Assembly (NCBI GenBank): GCA_015039365.1
Contig: WION01000324.1
Span: 1 to 58,396, forward strand
Direction: 5' to 3'
Origin: Amanita rubescens
Lineage: Eukaryota > Basidiomycota > Agaricomycetes > Agaricales > Amanitaceae
DNA length: 58,396 bases
Below the pieces are notes generated by a model. It did no database searches. It had not been told where the DNA came from and was given only the letters and a program-made list of their open reading frames with translations. Of this stretch, positions 33,605 through 45,828 are shown one piece after another (the stretch's first letter is position 1; each line of letters begins with the position of its first letter). Made by a program: the position numbers and the translations under genes.

Positions 33605-34122
33605 TTTAGGTTACGTTGCTTTTTCCTGAATGCAACGTCGAAACATTTGTTCCTTCTGTTGTCCAACCTCTACATTGCAAATGATGGTTTTTACTTGTCG
33701 TCCTTCGTCAAGCACGTATATTGTCACATATAAGTGAGGGTCTCAACTCTTTTAGGATCCACATTCCTTGGCTCGCGCATACTCGACGCGTTCGTCGAGA
33801 ACCGTCTAATACCACGATTCAGCGCCATTACAATTGTATAAAAATGCTACATACCTTTATTATTTTGTCGCTCTTGTAAAGGGTAGTTTCCGGAGTTTTG
33901 CCAGATGCTCGCAATGTGAAAGGTTCTCGGTCACGGTTCTCCGCGACGTGACAGAAGTATGTGTGACGCGTGACGGTCCTGCCACGTCCTCGTGTCTTAT
34001 TCATTCTCTGACGTTCGAATTGCAATTGTATCTGCTGGTGTTATTCACCTGCTTCTGCTTCCACACAGTATGGCTTTCGACAATTCTGACATTTAATACG
34101 TATAGTGAGCGGTAATTTGGAC
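33605..34122 (+). repeat. Downstream flank of P450 unit, copy 3
   Basis: Shares landmarks with the 3' flanks of copies 1 and 2 and ends near the CGGTAATTTGGACC border. Confidence 0.55.
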
Positions 34123-35190
34123 CCTCATTCTACCGCTGCCAATCGTGGAAGGGATTTGCCCTCCTTTGATATTCCGATGGATGATGCTAGTGGCTCTGAT
34201 GCTAGAGATATATCAATTTCTGGAGGCATATCCTCTCCTGTTTCCCTTCTCGCATTTCTTTATCATTGTTTTCGTCGGTGGGTTGAAACATGCCGACGAC
34301 AATACCTGGATTGAATCCAACCATTTTTTGCTGACGCCACCAGCGGCACCGACGTTTAGGTTTTACTATACATCGGGCAATCAGCTCCCCCGCTTCGATA
34401 TGGAATGAGACCGACCCGCTCGTTCTGGCCTACCAATCACATCCTACCTGCGATGAGGATCCGGGAAACCCTATCAAATACAATTTGTTCCCTCCTATAT
34501 GTTGCCTCCACATGAGCTGCCATTCCAAGCATTGTATGGGATGATTAAATCGTAGGCGTGTTTAGCCATACTCTGCTGTGAAATATTTCCACAGGAACTA
34601 AGACATTCATCCAACAAATGGACGTCGGCCGTCGCATTCGTCGCCCTGTTCAAAAACTATATAATTCTTCCCCTGACGTTCCCGCCATACCTGATCTTTT
34701 CGCTTTCGAAACGCGGATTAAACAACTTCTCGGGCCCGCTCATGTTTCGTGGATTTGATAACCAAACAAACTGATTACATCGCACACACTGTCAGCATCC
34801 TCCACTTCAAATACTCGCCTCGAATACTTCTGCTGAAAATTGAAGAGAACCTTGTGGTCTGCGTCGGCATTGAAGATGCGATGAAGTCTTTATGCCATAT
34901 CGTTTGACACACGGACAATGTCTTTCATTTTAGGACCTCAGTGTACAAAACATTGAAGAAAATGAAAGAAGCAGGTTCTACCGCTGGCGGCTGACATATG
35001 CTGAAGTTCAATTTGAGGCACGTCAGAAACCGTGACTGGCGAGTCACGGTCACTTCGGCACTCCTTGCATCCCTTTATCCACTGATGAGTACTAGAGAAT
35101 AGGATCGGAGTTGACGCGTGACGCGCGACGGGCGAGTGATCCACTGCGAATCATACAGTGATTGGGACAAGTCGTGCAACTCCACGACGC
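34123..35190. other. Intergenic with unrecognised short frames and a hairpin
   Basis: No gene is recognised. A perfect hairpin lies at 35029-35050. A plus-strand frame near 34620-34760 is protein-like (MDVGRRIRRPVQKLY) but ends quickly and matches no family I know. Confidence 0.35.
35029..35050. repeat. Perfect inverted repeat (hairpin)
   Basis: Arms ACCGTGACT and AGTCACGGT are perfectly complementary around the 4-base spacer GGCG. Function unknown. Confidence 0.5.
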
Positions 35191-35199
35191 GTAGTCAAG

Positions 35200-35838
35200 T
35201 CACAAGTGGGTATTGGTTTCAAATGCTAGCAACTGTTCATCACGGGAAACTCAGTCCAGCGTCTCATACTTGCTAAAATCTGTGACCAACCGGCCCCAGC
35301 GCCTATTGTTCCACGATGTTTTTCCACTCCTCGCTCTCCCCGAAAATGCAGTGAAGCCAGCGGGTTTAAGAGGCGACGTCAAAATCTTGGAACGAGACTG
35401 TATCGCCCATTGCGTATGAACCGTTTCTCAAGCTTGGGCGGCTTATCCGGTTTGTCATACCTAACTTGATCTGATTCCACGCTTTGGAGCACTTCGGTCT
35501 GGAATCACCTGAGGAGTATTAGAACTACCACAATATGGTATGAGCCTGCAATACCCGTTTTTGTATTGGGGTCGTATGTTGCGGGTACTGTATAAAACGG
35601 TTGTCCATCAAGTTTGGTAGAAGTGGGCCCAATGCCGAGCTCCTTCAACTGTCCCTCGATGTTGGGATACTCGATCCACTCTGTCCTGAATTGGATGTTC
35701 TTGTAGCCCAGGGCGTACCCGGTAAGGATAGGATGTCGATCATGATAACAGAAGTTGAAGCACTCTCCAGCTATTGGGAGCCCATGCAATTCCCGGTATC
35801 GTCGAAATGATATCGTAGAAGGTGATGGGAAGCGACAT
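35200..35838 (-). pseudogene. Glutathione S-transferase pseudogene
   Basis: The minus-strand ATG at 35838 opens MSLPITFYDIIST then WAPNSWR, the thioredoxin-fold start of basidiomycete GSTs. After an intron-like gap come YALGYKNIQFRTEWIEYPNI, IGPTSTKLDG and FYTVPATYDPNTKTGIAGSY, matching the N-terminal domain. The gap has a GT donor but no AG before the YALGYK codons (the bases read TTACCGGG), so the acceptor appears lost. The C-terminal domain survives only as scraps (GDTVSFQDFDVAS; NNRRWGRLVTDF) in different frames near 35420-35270, with stops. It is an inactivated gene. Confidence 0.6.
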
Positions 35839-36423
35839 CTTCGAACTCCTAACAGATGCTATCCGGGGAGAGTTTCACGCATGTACGTCGCTTGTGATCT
35901 CGGTTCTGCTTCTACAGCTGACTTAAATGGTGTGATGTTGATAGCCATCGTCTCGTTGGGGAATCTGTTGCTTCAGTACCGCTAGCGTATTGTTAACTCA
36001 CTGCATGCATGCCGGACTCTCACCTACCAAAATGTAGAGGGAACTGAGCTCATACGTGTCATGCATCATGTGTAAGAAGGCGGAAGTTGTGTTCTCAGCT
36101 ATGCTCTGCCAAGAAAGGCTATCCATGCCAAAGCTATCCATGCGAAGAATTTCACGTGGCCCAGCAACCACGAAGTGTCAGAGGCTGACAGGTATGCATC
36201 ATATTAACGTGTCAACACCGCATTAGAGCCGGTGTGACAGGAGCAAGATTCCAGAAATATGCTAATCCCCCTTGTTTCAGGTTTACGCGCTTTAACCCCA
36301 TTGTATCGCCCTGAATAAAGAAAGAGTATAAAAGAGGGCGGCGTTCAACCGTCACCCTCAGTGACTGGCTTCACCCACCCCCCCAACGAAAACCATTTTA
36401 CGTTCTTCCTCTCCTTCACAACC
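35839..36423. other. Intergenic, promoter side of the DUF3455 gene
   Basis: A possible TATA-like element (GTATAAAAGAGG) lies near 36326-36337, roughly 90 bp before the ATG of the DUF3455 gene. Nothing else is recognised. Confidence 0.45.
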
Positions 36424-37302
36424 ATGTTGTTCAACTTGATGATTGTGTCGTTCCTCAGCACTTCCGTACTCGCAGCGCCGGCCGCGCAAGTAGGAAGATG
36501 TGATCTTGGCAAAGCACGCCTTAGCCTTTCCTCCCATTATAAAGACTTGGCAGCGCCCCCATCCACCGCGCCCTCCTTTATATCGGTGGCTATTGGCGTC
36601 CAGAACTACACATGCGATGCCCACACCCACAAGTACACGTAAGTGTTCTCACGCCAGCCTTTATCTATCAACTCAAGTACATATGCACAGTTCTGCGGGC
36701 GCCGTGGCTGAGCTCTTCGACATTTCATGTTTTTATGGCAAGGATCATTTCGACAAGATTCAGGACGTTTTGTACGAGAAGTGGTTGAAAGCGCCCGAAT
36801 GCGAGACCATCGGAAATGTAATAAAAAACATGACGGGTAACCCGAAAGTCCTAGGCCAGCATTACTTCGTTGAAAACCCAAACAAACACTTTGGGGATTC
36901 TGCCACCGTACCCAAATGGGATTTCACATCGGAGTCACACAAGGGCAATTCTACGGCATACACGATTGGCGGTAAGGTCAAACATGTTAAGGCGGAGCAC
37001 AAACACAAATCGAACGTCGATTGGTTATCGTTGGAGAGCGTAGACGGGCATCTGGCAGACAAGGTCTACCGGGTAGACACAAAGTCGGGTCAGCATCCTG
37101 GATCTGTAAGTAGGCGTTCAGCAAGTGTCTATTCGTTGATTGATGGATATCCTCTATAGCATTGTATTGAAGGATCCCAACTCCAGGTGAAATACGCTGC
37201 AAAATACTGTGAGTCTCTAGATTACTCTGGTTGCCCATTCCGTCACTCACCATTATTCCAGGGTTCTTTGGGGGGTCAGTCAAGGATAGCGGAAAGCATT
37301 GA
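36424..37302 (+). CDS. DUF3455-family secreted protein
   Basis: Four exons (36424-36638, 36691-37105, 37160-37208, 37262-37302) encode about 239 residues. An N-terminal signal peptide is clear (MLFNLMIVSFLSTSVLAAP). The mature part starts with RCDLGKARLSL, followed by APSFISVAIGVQNYTC, GAVAELFDISCFYG, VLGQHYFVEN, ADKVYRVDTKSGQHPGS and, after the third and fourth exons, VKYAAKYWFFG. This order is typical of DUF3455 (Pfam PF11937), a family of fungal extracellular proteins of unknown function, often wrongly named malate dehydrogenase in annotations. The start ATG follows a TATA-like box and is the first in the frame. It looks intact. Confidence 0.85.
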
Positions 37303-38201
37303 GGGATACAGATTTGTCGTGCATGCATCGACAATGCTGTGGACGAACGATTTACGTTGTAGTCATGGCATCTAATATTTGTATTCCGTACATCGATGCA
37401 AGACATTTCTTTTGACTGAGAGCGGCGATACTTAGAGGCTTATCTGCGCCTTCACCGCGATGACGGCACGACACCGCTTTGATCATCAATCGATCAGCGC
37501 TCAGCGCCCAGCCGCAGCATGCAACGATCAAATCGGTAACTACAATAACGATCGTGGCAGTTATTGCAGGAAAGCGATAACATATGACATTTGCCCGAGC
37601 AACCATCTTATCTTCCGCGCTGGGTATCCCTTCAAGTAAAGCTCCCATTGAAAATGGGCGTGTCAAACACGCCTCCGCTCTCCACGTGCAAAACTTCTCC
37701 CTCACCTTTTCCCATTGCTTTTCTTGGGTGCATCGCCTTTCAGCGCCGTCTGTCAACGTTAACGCCGGTGCGTCTCACCTGAGGGATTCGAGATCTGGGT
37801 GAATAAATAATTGATCAAAGGTCCAGCTTTACTGAGCTGGGATCCAATGGTGGTGGACGTTGGAATCTCAATTTCACCTTTGCTGTAACAGTCGTTGTGA
37901 TGTCATATACTGCTATCGTACACAAACTCAAGACTCCTGAGAACAATACCCCTTTACGGCGAGATACGTTTATTAGCAGTCTCCCACTTTGGCTGATATT
38001 ACTCGTGGTCCAATGCCGTTCTATATTTATTAAAATCCGAAACGCGCCTCGATCTTGGGACATCATCGTGACAAAGACGGGTGCTCAATAAAAAAATAAA
38101 ACCCTATATACTCCTAAACAAAGTGACGGATAGTTTTGCCGGTTTGTATGATGATCCAATATGAAGAATATAATGTAGATGTGTAGTTTAACTCCACAAG
38201 A
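37303..38201. other. Intergenic, no feature recognised
   Basis: About 900 bp between convergent genes. Short frames on both strands show no domain. Confidence 0.45.
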
Positions 38202-39870
38202 TCAACCACCCGGGCTACCGCGATGATAACCTGACTTTGAGTCTATTGAACTCTGGCTATCGATGCGTGTCATCTTTTCAGGAGATTGTTCTCCGGTGCC
38301 ATCCACCAACCGCTGTATCAAACGTGCTTGAGCTTCTACCACCTGATGGAGGCGCGCTATCTGTTGGCTCAGTTCTGTTTGATTTTGGGCTAGCTTAAGA
38401 TTGGACAAATCTCGTTGTATCCCGGGCGGTGCAAAAGCGGGCTCCGATTCAACGTATGAATCACCCTGTTGCTCTTCTCGTGGCTAGCGATAAATGACAT
38501 GATGTGTCAATGTTTCGAAAAAGTAGACAAATAAGAAGATCGTACCCTGTTTTTGCTCATCTTCTCCCAGACGATACTGAACTCTCTCCCCAAAACAAAA
38601 CTGGGAAGTGTGATTGTAAGAAGGCCAAAGACGAGGATAGGTATTGTAATTAGCCGTCCCAAGAAAGAGCGAGGAGTGATCTCTCCGTATCCCACCGTTG
38701 ATATGGCTGATGAGGGAGTATCCATGTAATTAGATGAAGAAGTATATCTGCGGGAAGCTTAACTTACTGACAAGGACAAACCTTAACACCGACAGGTTAA
38801 ACATCGTAAACTCTTAATTAGAAGAACAATACTCACCAGCCTGCCGCTGGAATAGACTGATACGAAGATTGTTATTAATTGCAACACATATAAAGATTGC
38901 TCTCACAGAAAATTGGGACGGATCGCCATCAGAGTTTATAAATGTTCCAAGTGTCTCGTCCCATGTCCCTCGTTCCGCGAAATACCTGCATCAATGTTAG
39001 CCCTTGTACTGCGGAGAGAAGGAACAATATGCACAGTAATGTGCTGAATACGGTGAGAATCATTATCACAAAGAAACCGAGAGCGAGCAAAGCATGTTGA
39101 GACCGCCGGACGGAGAGATACATGACTTCGATTGTGCTACAAGACTTGATAAGGGCACGATATCATGTTACAAACTCAGAAAGACGCACAGTAAGATAGT
39201 ATGGTTGTATCGGAACGGCCTGAATACTCGAAGCAGCCGGAACATCCGAAGAATTGAGAACCGGAATAGGACAGACTGCGTCATGGATCAGGTACGCGCA
39301 AAGACATCCATGCATCGAGACTAACGGTATCTTGTTGCATTATTAGTTCGATGTAGTATGGAATTACAGCTAGTACATCAATTATGCCATAAAATGCTGG
39401 AAAAAAACATCATTGAACGGGGCAAGAGGGGATAACGCGTACGACTCACATGTCATCCATTTTAACAAACTCAACCAAGTAGAGCTCCACGCTAGACACC
39501 GCGCAATGTATTCGACCGTGAAGAGGGCGACTAGGCTAGTTTCAAGTCCAAACCAGATGCGTGTGGGTATTGAGTGAAAGGCTGGTACGGTTTCCAGAAC
39601 GGTGACGAGCGCGGACAGGAGAATGAGAAACGTGGTAAACATGTGGATGATGAACGCCGAGGGAGATGACGTAGGGTGTTCTAAAAGAGCGTTCAAGTTT
39701 CGTTTCCATGCTGGACGTATACTGGCTAGATCCTCCTTGAACGACGCGGAGGTTGGAATGGGATCGATCCTGTTGTCTCCTGGTGACGGTGGAGCTTGAT
39801 CCTCACTAAGAAAGTGTGAGGGCTCTTGATGTCGCATTCGTGCCATTTCAATGTTGATGGCCGTAGCCAT
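38202..39870 (-). CDS. Voltage-gated potassium channel
   Basis: Six-TM Kv-type channel of roughly 450 residues. The first ATG in the frame is at 39870. Segments in order: FIIHMFTTFLILLSALVTVL (S1); WFGLETSLVALFTVEYIARC (S2); FYGIIDVLAVIPYYIEL (S3); an S4 with arginines every third residue (FRFSILRMFRLLRVFRPFRY); ALLALGFFVIMILTVFSTLL (S5); a pore with AAGWFVLVTISTVGYGE; and LITIPILVFGLLTITLPSFV (S6). TVGYGE is the K+ selectivity filter. The pore helix is encoded by 20-nt and 14-nt exons (38856-38837 and 38781-38768). A cytoplasmic coiled-coil tail follows (LSQQIARLHQVVEAQARLIQ split by sight). All junctions checked keep the frame. It likely acts in plasma-membrane K+ efflux. Confidence 0.85.
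38768..38781 (-). other. 14-nt microexon, K+ channel pore helix
   Basis: On the minus strand an AG acceptor precedes and a GTAAGTT donor follows 14 nt encoding the middle of the pore helix (W-F-V-L-V-T with neighbouring exons). The preceding exon is only 20 nt. Confidence 0.7.
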
Positions 39871-40876
39871 GATGTGTGAAGACACTGAGCTCGGGCGTGG
39901 ATTTCGGACCGCGCTAAAAGTAACGCTTCGGAACGCGTTACGCGCCTGTCACTCTCTAACGTCCAATCAGATTCAAGTCCTCCAGATTGGAAGCAGAAGC
40001 TATGAATCGATTTCATTCGCTCATTGCTAATTTTCAGTCAAGGACATTGCCGAATATACTAGGCGTTGCCACAGGACCATAGAAAAAATTAAGCTGGTTA
40101 AAGCTCAACGTTCAACCCCAGAGGCTCCACATCTAGGGCTTCCAGTCCCCCTTTTTTCAATTCGAGCAGAATAGGCGCGAGAAACCTGCATGAAAGGAGG
40201 TCCGAATGCAGCGGAAATGGCGCCTAAAATTGAATCCAGTATGGCCACGCTATGTCCGTATACTAAATTGGATGACCTCATATCATGTGTGCGTTTTGGC
40301 AGATTCATAGTAGCTGAGACCAGAATTCGCTACGGCGCAGCTCATCGCCTCGAGGCCGGAAGGCTTCTCAGAACAATTACCCAGACACATTTACCAATTG
40401 CTATTCTCCAACGAGTCCTACGTTGACAATAATTGACAGCGACGTATATGACTAGAAGAAATAATCTCTGCTGGCTCACCGTCGGAGCGAGACCGCAGAG
40501 ACCGTCTATAGGTGCGGTCTCGATCATGGCCGGCGCCCGGCAATACCCGCCGTATTGACCTCCAGCCCCGGGATCAGCCGAAGTTTTGCTTTTTCTGCGT
40601 CTTACTGTCAGGCAATCACAGCGCTTATACGCGCTTGAACCTCGATAGAAACGCTGAAGCTATTCCATACCCTGGAAATCTGTCTATCAGGGAACCTGAC
40701 TGTAGCTCTGCTGTCAGCCATCTGATCAGGCGCAGTGCGACCAGACGGGATCAGAATCTTGCTCTAGATCCCATTGCGTCGTTACTGCGGCTTGGTGAGC
40801 CGCAGCAGAAAGCGACAGTATTCATACCCTCGATATCTTCAAAAATCGTTGTCTCCCTCTTAGAACCAAATCTGCA
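39871..40876. other. Shared upstream region of K+ channel and Dicer genes
   Basis: About 1 kb between divergent start codons. It probably holds both promoters. No open frame here is recognised. Confidence 0.5.
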
Positions 40877-43800
40877 ATGGTCGATACGGCCACGCAAAAG
40901 CCTGAGCGGGTCAGAACCCGCGGTTACCAGCAAGAAATGTTGGAGGAAAGCCTACACTCCAATATTATTATAGCGCTAGACACGGGCTCGGGTAAGACGC
41001 ACATCGCAATGCTTCGAATGAAAATGGAGGCGGAGAGAGAAGCAAAGAAAGTACGTATGGTGCTCCTTGATGACTCTTACCCCGCTTTACAAGCGTAAAC
41101 GAACAAAGATATCCTGGTTTCTCGCGCCCACCGTGACGCTTTGCGAGCAGCAGAAAAGCGTCATCGGGGCTTCTCTCCCCGTCTCTGTAGGATACATTTC
41201 CGGCTCAATGGAACCTACGCAATGGAAGAACCCCGTCATATGGCAGAAAATTCTGCGGACGCATCGAGTCATGGTGTCAACTCCTCAAGTTTTGCTTGAC
41301 GCTCTTCGCCACGGATATATCGTGATGGGTCGCGATATCAATCTTATCGTCTTTGATGAAGCTCATCACGCCCAAGGAAAACATCCTTATAATGAAATCA
41401 TGAGAGAATTCTATTTTATCCTTGACAGGCGCACAGCAACAGGGGTTCCAGAGTCCGGCTCTGTTCGACCGATGATTATGGGTTTGACGGCGAGTCCGAT
41501 CTATGGCGGAAACGCGGTTACGGCATTCAAGTGGGTCTCTCTCTCACGATCTATACCGATGATTACCTGATCGTATCATAGAGCTATCGAGAAAAATCTA
41601 GATAGCACCATCCGTGCTCCGATAATCCATCGCACCGAATTGGACAGTTTCGTTCATAAACCGGTTTTCACCCATTTGACGTACGATGATCACGTCCCAG
41701 GATTTTCGACAAATCTCGCTTCTCTTGATAATCTCGAAGGACGCTTGAATATAGAAGACGATCCTTACGTTATTTCGTTGCGAAAAGGCCTTAGAAACGT
41801 CGTGAAAGACTCTGTCGAGTGGAAAAAACTGGATCAGCAGCTGTCCAAAGCGCTCTTTAAAAACGATACCTTTGTCCACAAAGGCATGCGCGACTTTTGC
41901 CTGTCCGCTCATTATCTCCTCGAAACCATCGGCACGTGGTCCGCCGATTGGTTTGTTTATACCGTTGTCAACGCCGCTAAGGGGGCAGCCAATCCGTACG
42001 ACATGATGTTCTCTAGTTGGAAAGGCTCGGAGAAGAAATACCTTCTTAAAACCCTCGATAAGATTAGTCCGACGGAGGTGTCGATGTGCGAGGAAGATAT
42101 TCTTGACGAGCTATCGCCTAAGGTCACGACTTTGATCAATAGTCTCCTCGAGCAAAAGTTCGAAGAAGAGGGTCGTGACGAAGCCTTCAGCGGTATCATC
42201 TTCGTTGAACGGCGCCATGCCGCTCTTGCCCTAGTAGAAATTCTCAGGCATCACCCGTTCACCAAAGACGTATTCCGAGTTGGATGCCTTCTGGGACAAT
42301 CTGATAGCGGCCATCGCCATTCCCTTTTAGACATCACACGTTACATGTCTAGGCAGGAGCAAAAAGACACGCTTAGAGAGTTTCGAAACGGTGACAAGAA
42401 CTTGCTCGTCTGCACTGCCGTGGCGGAGGAGGGAATCGACATTCAGGCTTGCGGAAGCGTCATCAGATGGGATCCCCCTCTTAATATGGCAAGCTGGGCG
42501 CAGAGTAGAGGAAGAGCCAGACGTCGACGGAGCACTTTTACCCTCATGTTTTCAAAGAGTGGCGACGGAGAAGCTAAAGTTAAACAATGGGAGGCGCTAG
42601 AAAACGAGATGGTACGACTATATAATGACCCCTCGAGACTGCCACAGGTAAGAAACGACGAGGACGAGGACGATAATGAATACGGCAATTTAGAATTCCG
42701 GACAAAATCGGGGTAAGTCGTTAATCAAAACGACCAAGAGAGCAGAGCTGACAGCGTAGTAGGGCTCTACTTACTCCTAATTCTGCGATACCTCATCTGG
42801 CCCATTTCTGCGCGCTTATACCCCGTACCGCGCATGTAGATCCTAGACCTTTGTTCGCCCTAGATCCACCTGACATGCCTGAAGGTTGGCACGCGGTAGA
42901 TCCCATGCTTAGGACTGGCCCAATGCCAATGGGCCCTCCTTACGGATCGACAGTGACGCTGCCGAGGTGCTTACATGTCCCCGTTAGGGAATTCACCGTT
43001 CCACGGACGTACCAAAACAAAGCCTCGGCACATCGCCATGCCGCTTTCAAGGCATACATGTCTCTGTACGAGTATGGGCTGCTCAACGAATCGTTATTGC
43101 CAAACATAAGCGTCATCGAACGCAAGGATGAAGAATTGCAGGCCATGCTCAAAGATGTTGAAAAACGGGCTGGCACGGCAAACGTCTCATTGCAGATGAA
43201 CCCATGGTCGCCAGACGACGAAATTGATGGCGCCGCGGATAGAACGGACTTGTGGTGGTGCTCGAAGCTAACCATAGAAGGCTTACTTGAATTTTACCTC
43301 TACACGCGGCGCGAACCGGCGGAGATATCCCATGAACCCATCTTTCTACACCATCCAATTAGAGGTAGCATCAGAGTCTATCTCACAGATGCGCAGCAAG
43401 TTAGCGGTGCGTCGGAGCCAATCGACCACGCGAGAGAATATACGAGGAACATGTTCTGGTGTTTCAATGGATCTCGAATGAGATGGGACCAGCTCGACTT
43501 TGCTTACCTCCTTCTGCCTTGCGATACAGATTCGACGTGGCAAGAGCGGTATGAAGATGTTATGAATTCCGAAGAACACAATAGATTCACGCCAGAGGAC
43601 GAGATCTCTGTCCGAGCAGACCTGTTTGGCGAGATATTCGATTACCCTGATGATATTACCATCGTGCGAAGGGGTATTGTCAATGGCAAACCATATCGCT
43701 TTGAGCGATGGAGAACGGAAGATGAACCTCTGACGGAAGAGGAGGAAGAGGAATTACGCCGTTCCTATAAATACGACGACGATCTGGATATCACATATCC

Positions 43801-45766
43801 TTTGTTGGTCGTCCAAGCGCTTCCACGAAGAACAAACTTCTTGCTCCCGATCGCGGCTAAAGGTGAATCAGACGAAACGCCACCGGTCAAATATCACTTG
43901 CTCCTTGCAGAAGAAACTCGCATTCCCCTATTGTCTCCGGATGAATTAGAGTCTTCTTTCCTCCTGCCGTCAATATTTCGAGCCGTGGCCATGTTTTCGA
44001 CTGTGACATCACTCTCGAGATCACTTTTCACCAGTTCTCCGCTCTCCGTAATACCCGTAACTTCACTGATGCCCGCAATAACGGCACCGGCTGCCATGGA
44101 ACGCGAGAATTACCAGAGACTAGAAACGCTTGGAGATACTATTCTCAAGTTCGTTACATGCGTACAGCTTCTGGCTCAGTATCCACATTGGCATGAAGGC
44201 TTTCTCACGAGGAAGAAAGATCATGTGGTAACGAACGGGAATTTGGCAAAAGCGAACCTCAAGCGAAAGGTATACCGATGGATTATCAGAGGTATGCTTC
44301 GACTTGGAACGATTATCTAGACTCAAACGTTTTTCGCAGATAGCTTGATCACCAAGAAGTGGAAACCTATTTATGAATCGACCTTCGGAGAAATTCTTCT
44401 CCCTCAGCAGAAAGACGAGGACGATGAAAATGTGAACGACAAGAAAATCAAGAGCAAGGGCAAATACCCAAAGAAGAAAACGCAAGCGTTATCCACCAAA
44501 GGTATCTTCACTTCCCATCCTTGAACGTATATACTCATTTCCCGTTTACCTACAGTTCTTGCCGATGTCGTCGAATCCCTGATCGGCGCAGCCTATATTC
44601 ACGGTGGTCTTGATCTAGGTTTCGAATGCATCAAGCACTTCAAGTTGGGTATGACTCTAGCCCCACTGGATAAACGGATCGAAGAGATGCTTGGAAGAGT
44701 CGGAACTCTAGAGAACGTACCTTTGCAGCTCTCCACAGTCGAAGAAATGATCGGGTACACGTTCCAACACAAGCTTCTTCTCATCGAAGCCCTCGCACAC
44801 GCCAGCTACGAAAGCGACATTAACACCCCTTCCTACGAACGAATGGAATTCCTCGGAGACTCCGTCCTCGACATGGTCGTGACCGATTACCTATACAACG
44901 CTCCAGGAAAAAAATACAGTCCAGGACATATGCACCTCCGTCGATCCGCCGTCGTCAACACGCATTTCCTCGCCTACCTCTGTCTTTGCACATTTACAAA
45001 AATAGAAACGGAAATGCCTCAAATCGATATCCGATCTTGGACTTCCTCCTCCTCCGTCAGCACAAGCCAAGAAATCTACCTCTGGAAATGCATCCTCCAC
45101 TCCTCCCCTCGCATATTAGAAGACCAAACTAAAACGTTTGACAGTTTCGTCAAATGGCGGCGGAGCATCGAGAGCGATTTAGGGCAGGGAAAGATATTCC
45201 CTTGGGCTGCCCTCACTCGACTTCAAGCTCCGAAATTCTTTAGCGATGTCGTTGAGAGTATCATTGGAGCTGTTTATCTCGACTCGCGTGGAGATTTGTC
45301 GCCGAGTGGTGCCGTCCAACGTGTCATGCGCAAGTTGGGGATTTTGGACGTGTTGGAGTGGATTGTGAGGGACGACGTGGATGTTTTTCATCCCGTGTCG
45401 AGGGTGTATCAGTGGGCGAATAAACGTGGAAAGGATGTGAAGTATAGGTATGAGAAGGAGAAGGGGACGATTGGGTGTACGATTTTGTTGGATGGGGAGG
45501 AGGTTCTGGTGAGGAGGGATCAGGTGCCGGTGTTGAATGAGGTTGCTGCGGTTTCGGTTATTGGCCTCAAGGTTGCGAATGGGACGAATGGAGAGCTTGT
45601 GGTCCTCAAAGCGGTTGATCTGCATCGCGGTAAAGTTAGCGAGGGAGAGGTCAAGTTTGCAGTTGCAGAGGCCGCGATCAAGGTGTTCAATTTGCGGGGT
45701 GCGGATGAGGATGCGATGATTTGGAAAAAGAAGAAGAAAGATAAGGGTAAAGACAAAGCCGTTTAA
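40877..45766 (+). CDS. dcl: Dicer-like ribonuclease III
   Basis: Cuts double-stranded RNA into small RNAs for RNA interference. Six exons encode about 1,550 residues. Order of domains: Walker [14 protein letters not shown] (near residue 35), [10 protein letters not shown] (DExH), helicase C-terminal part ([39 protein letters not shown]), Dicer-dimerisation part ([19 protein letters not shown]), a long middle region where a PAZ would sit but is not clearly recognisable, RNase IIIa ([30 protein letters not shown]) and RNase IIIb ([33 protein letters not shown]), then a basic Lys-rich tail. Both RNase III signatures keep their acidic residues. Introns near 41051-41092, 41531-41580, 42715-42760, 44293-44340 and 44502-44554 all join in frame. 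The stop is 62 bp from the stop of the convergent neighbour. Confidence 0.92.
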
Positions 45767-45828
45767 CGGTAACCAAGTTGTACAAATACACATTAGAAAG
45801 TAACTATACAATGAGAGTTTGATTGACT

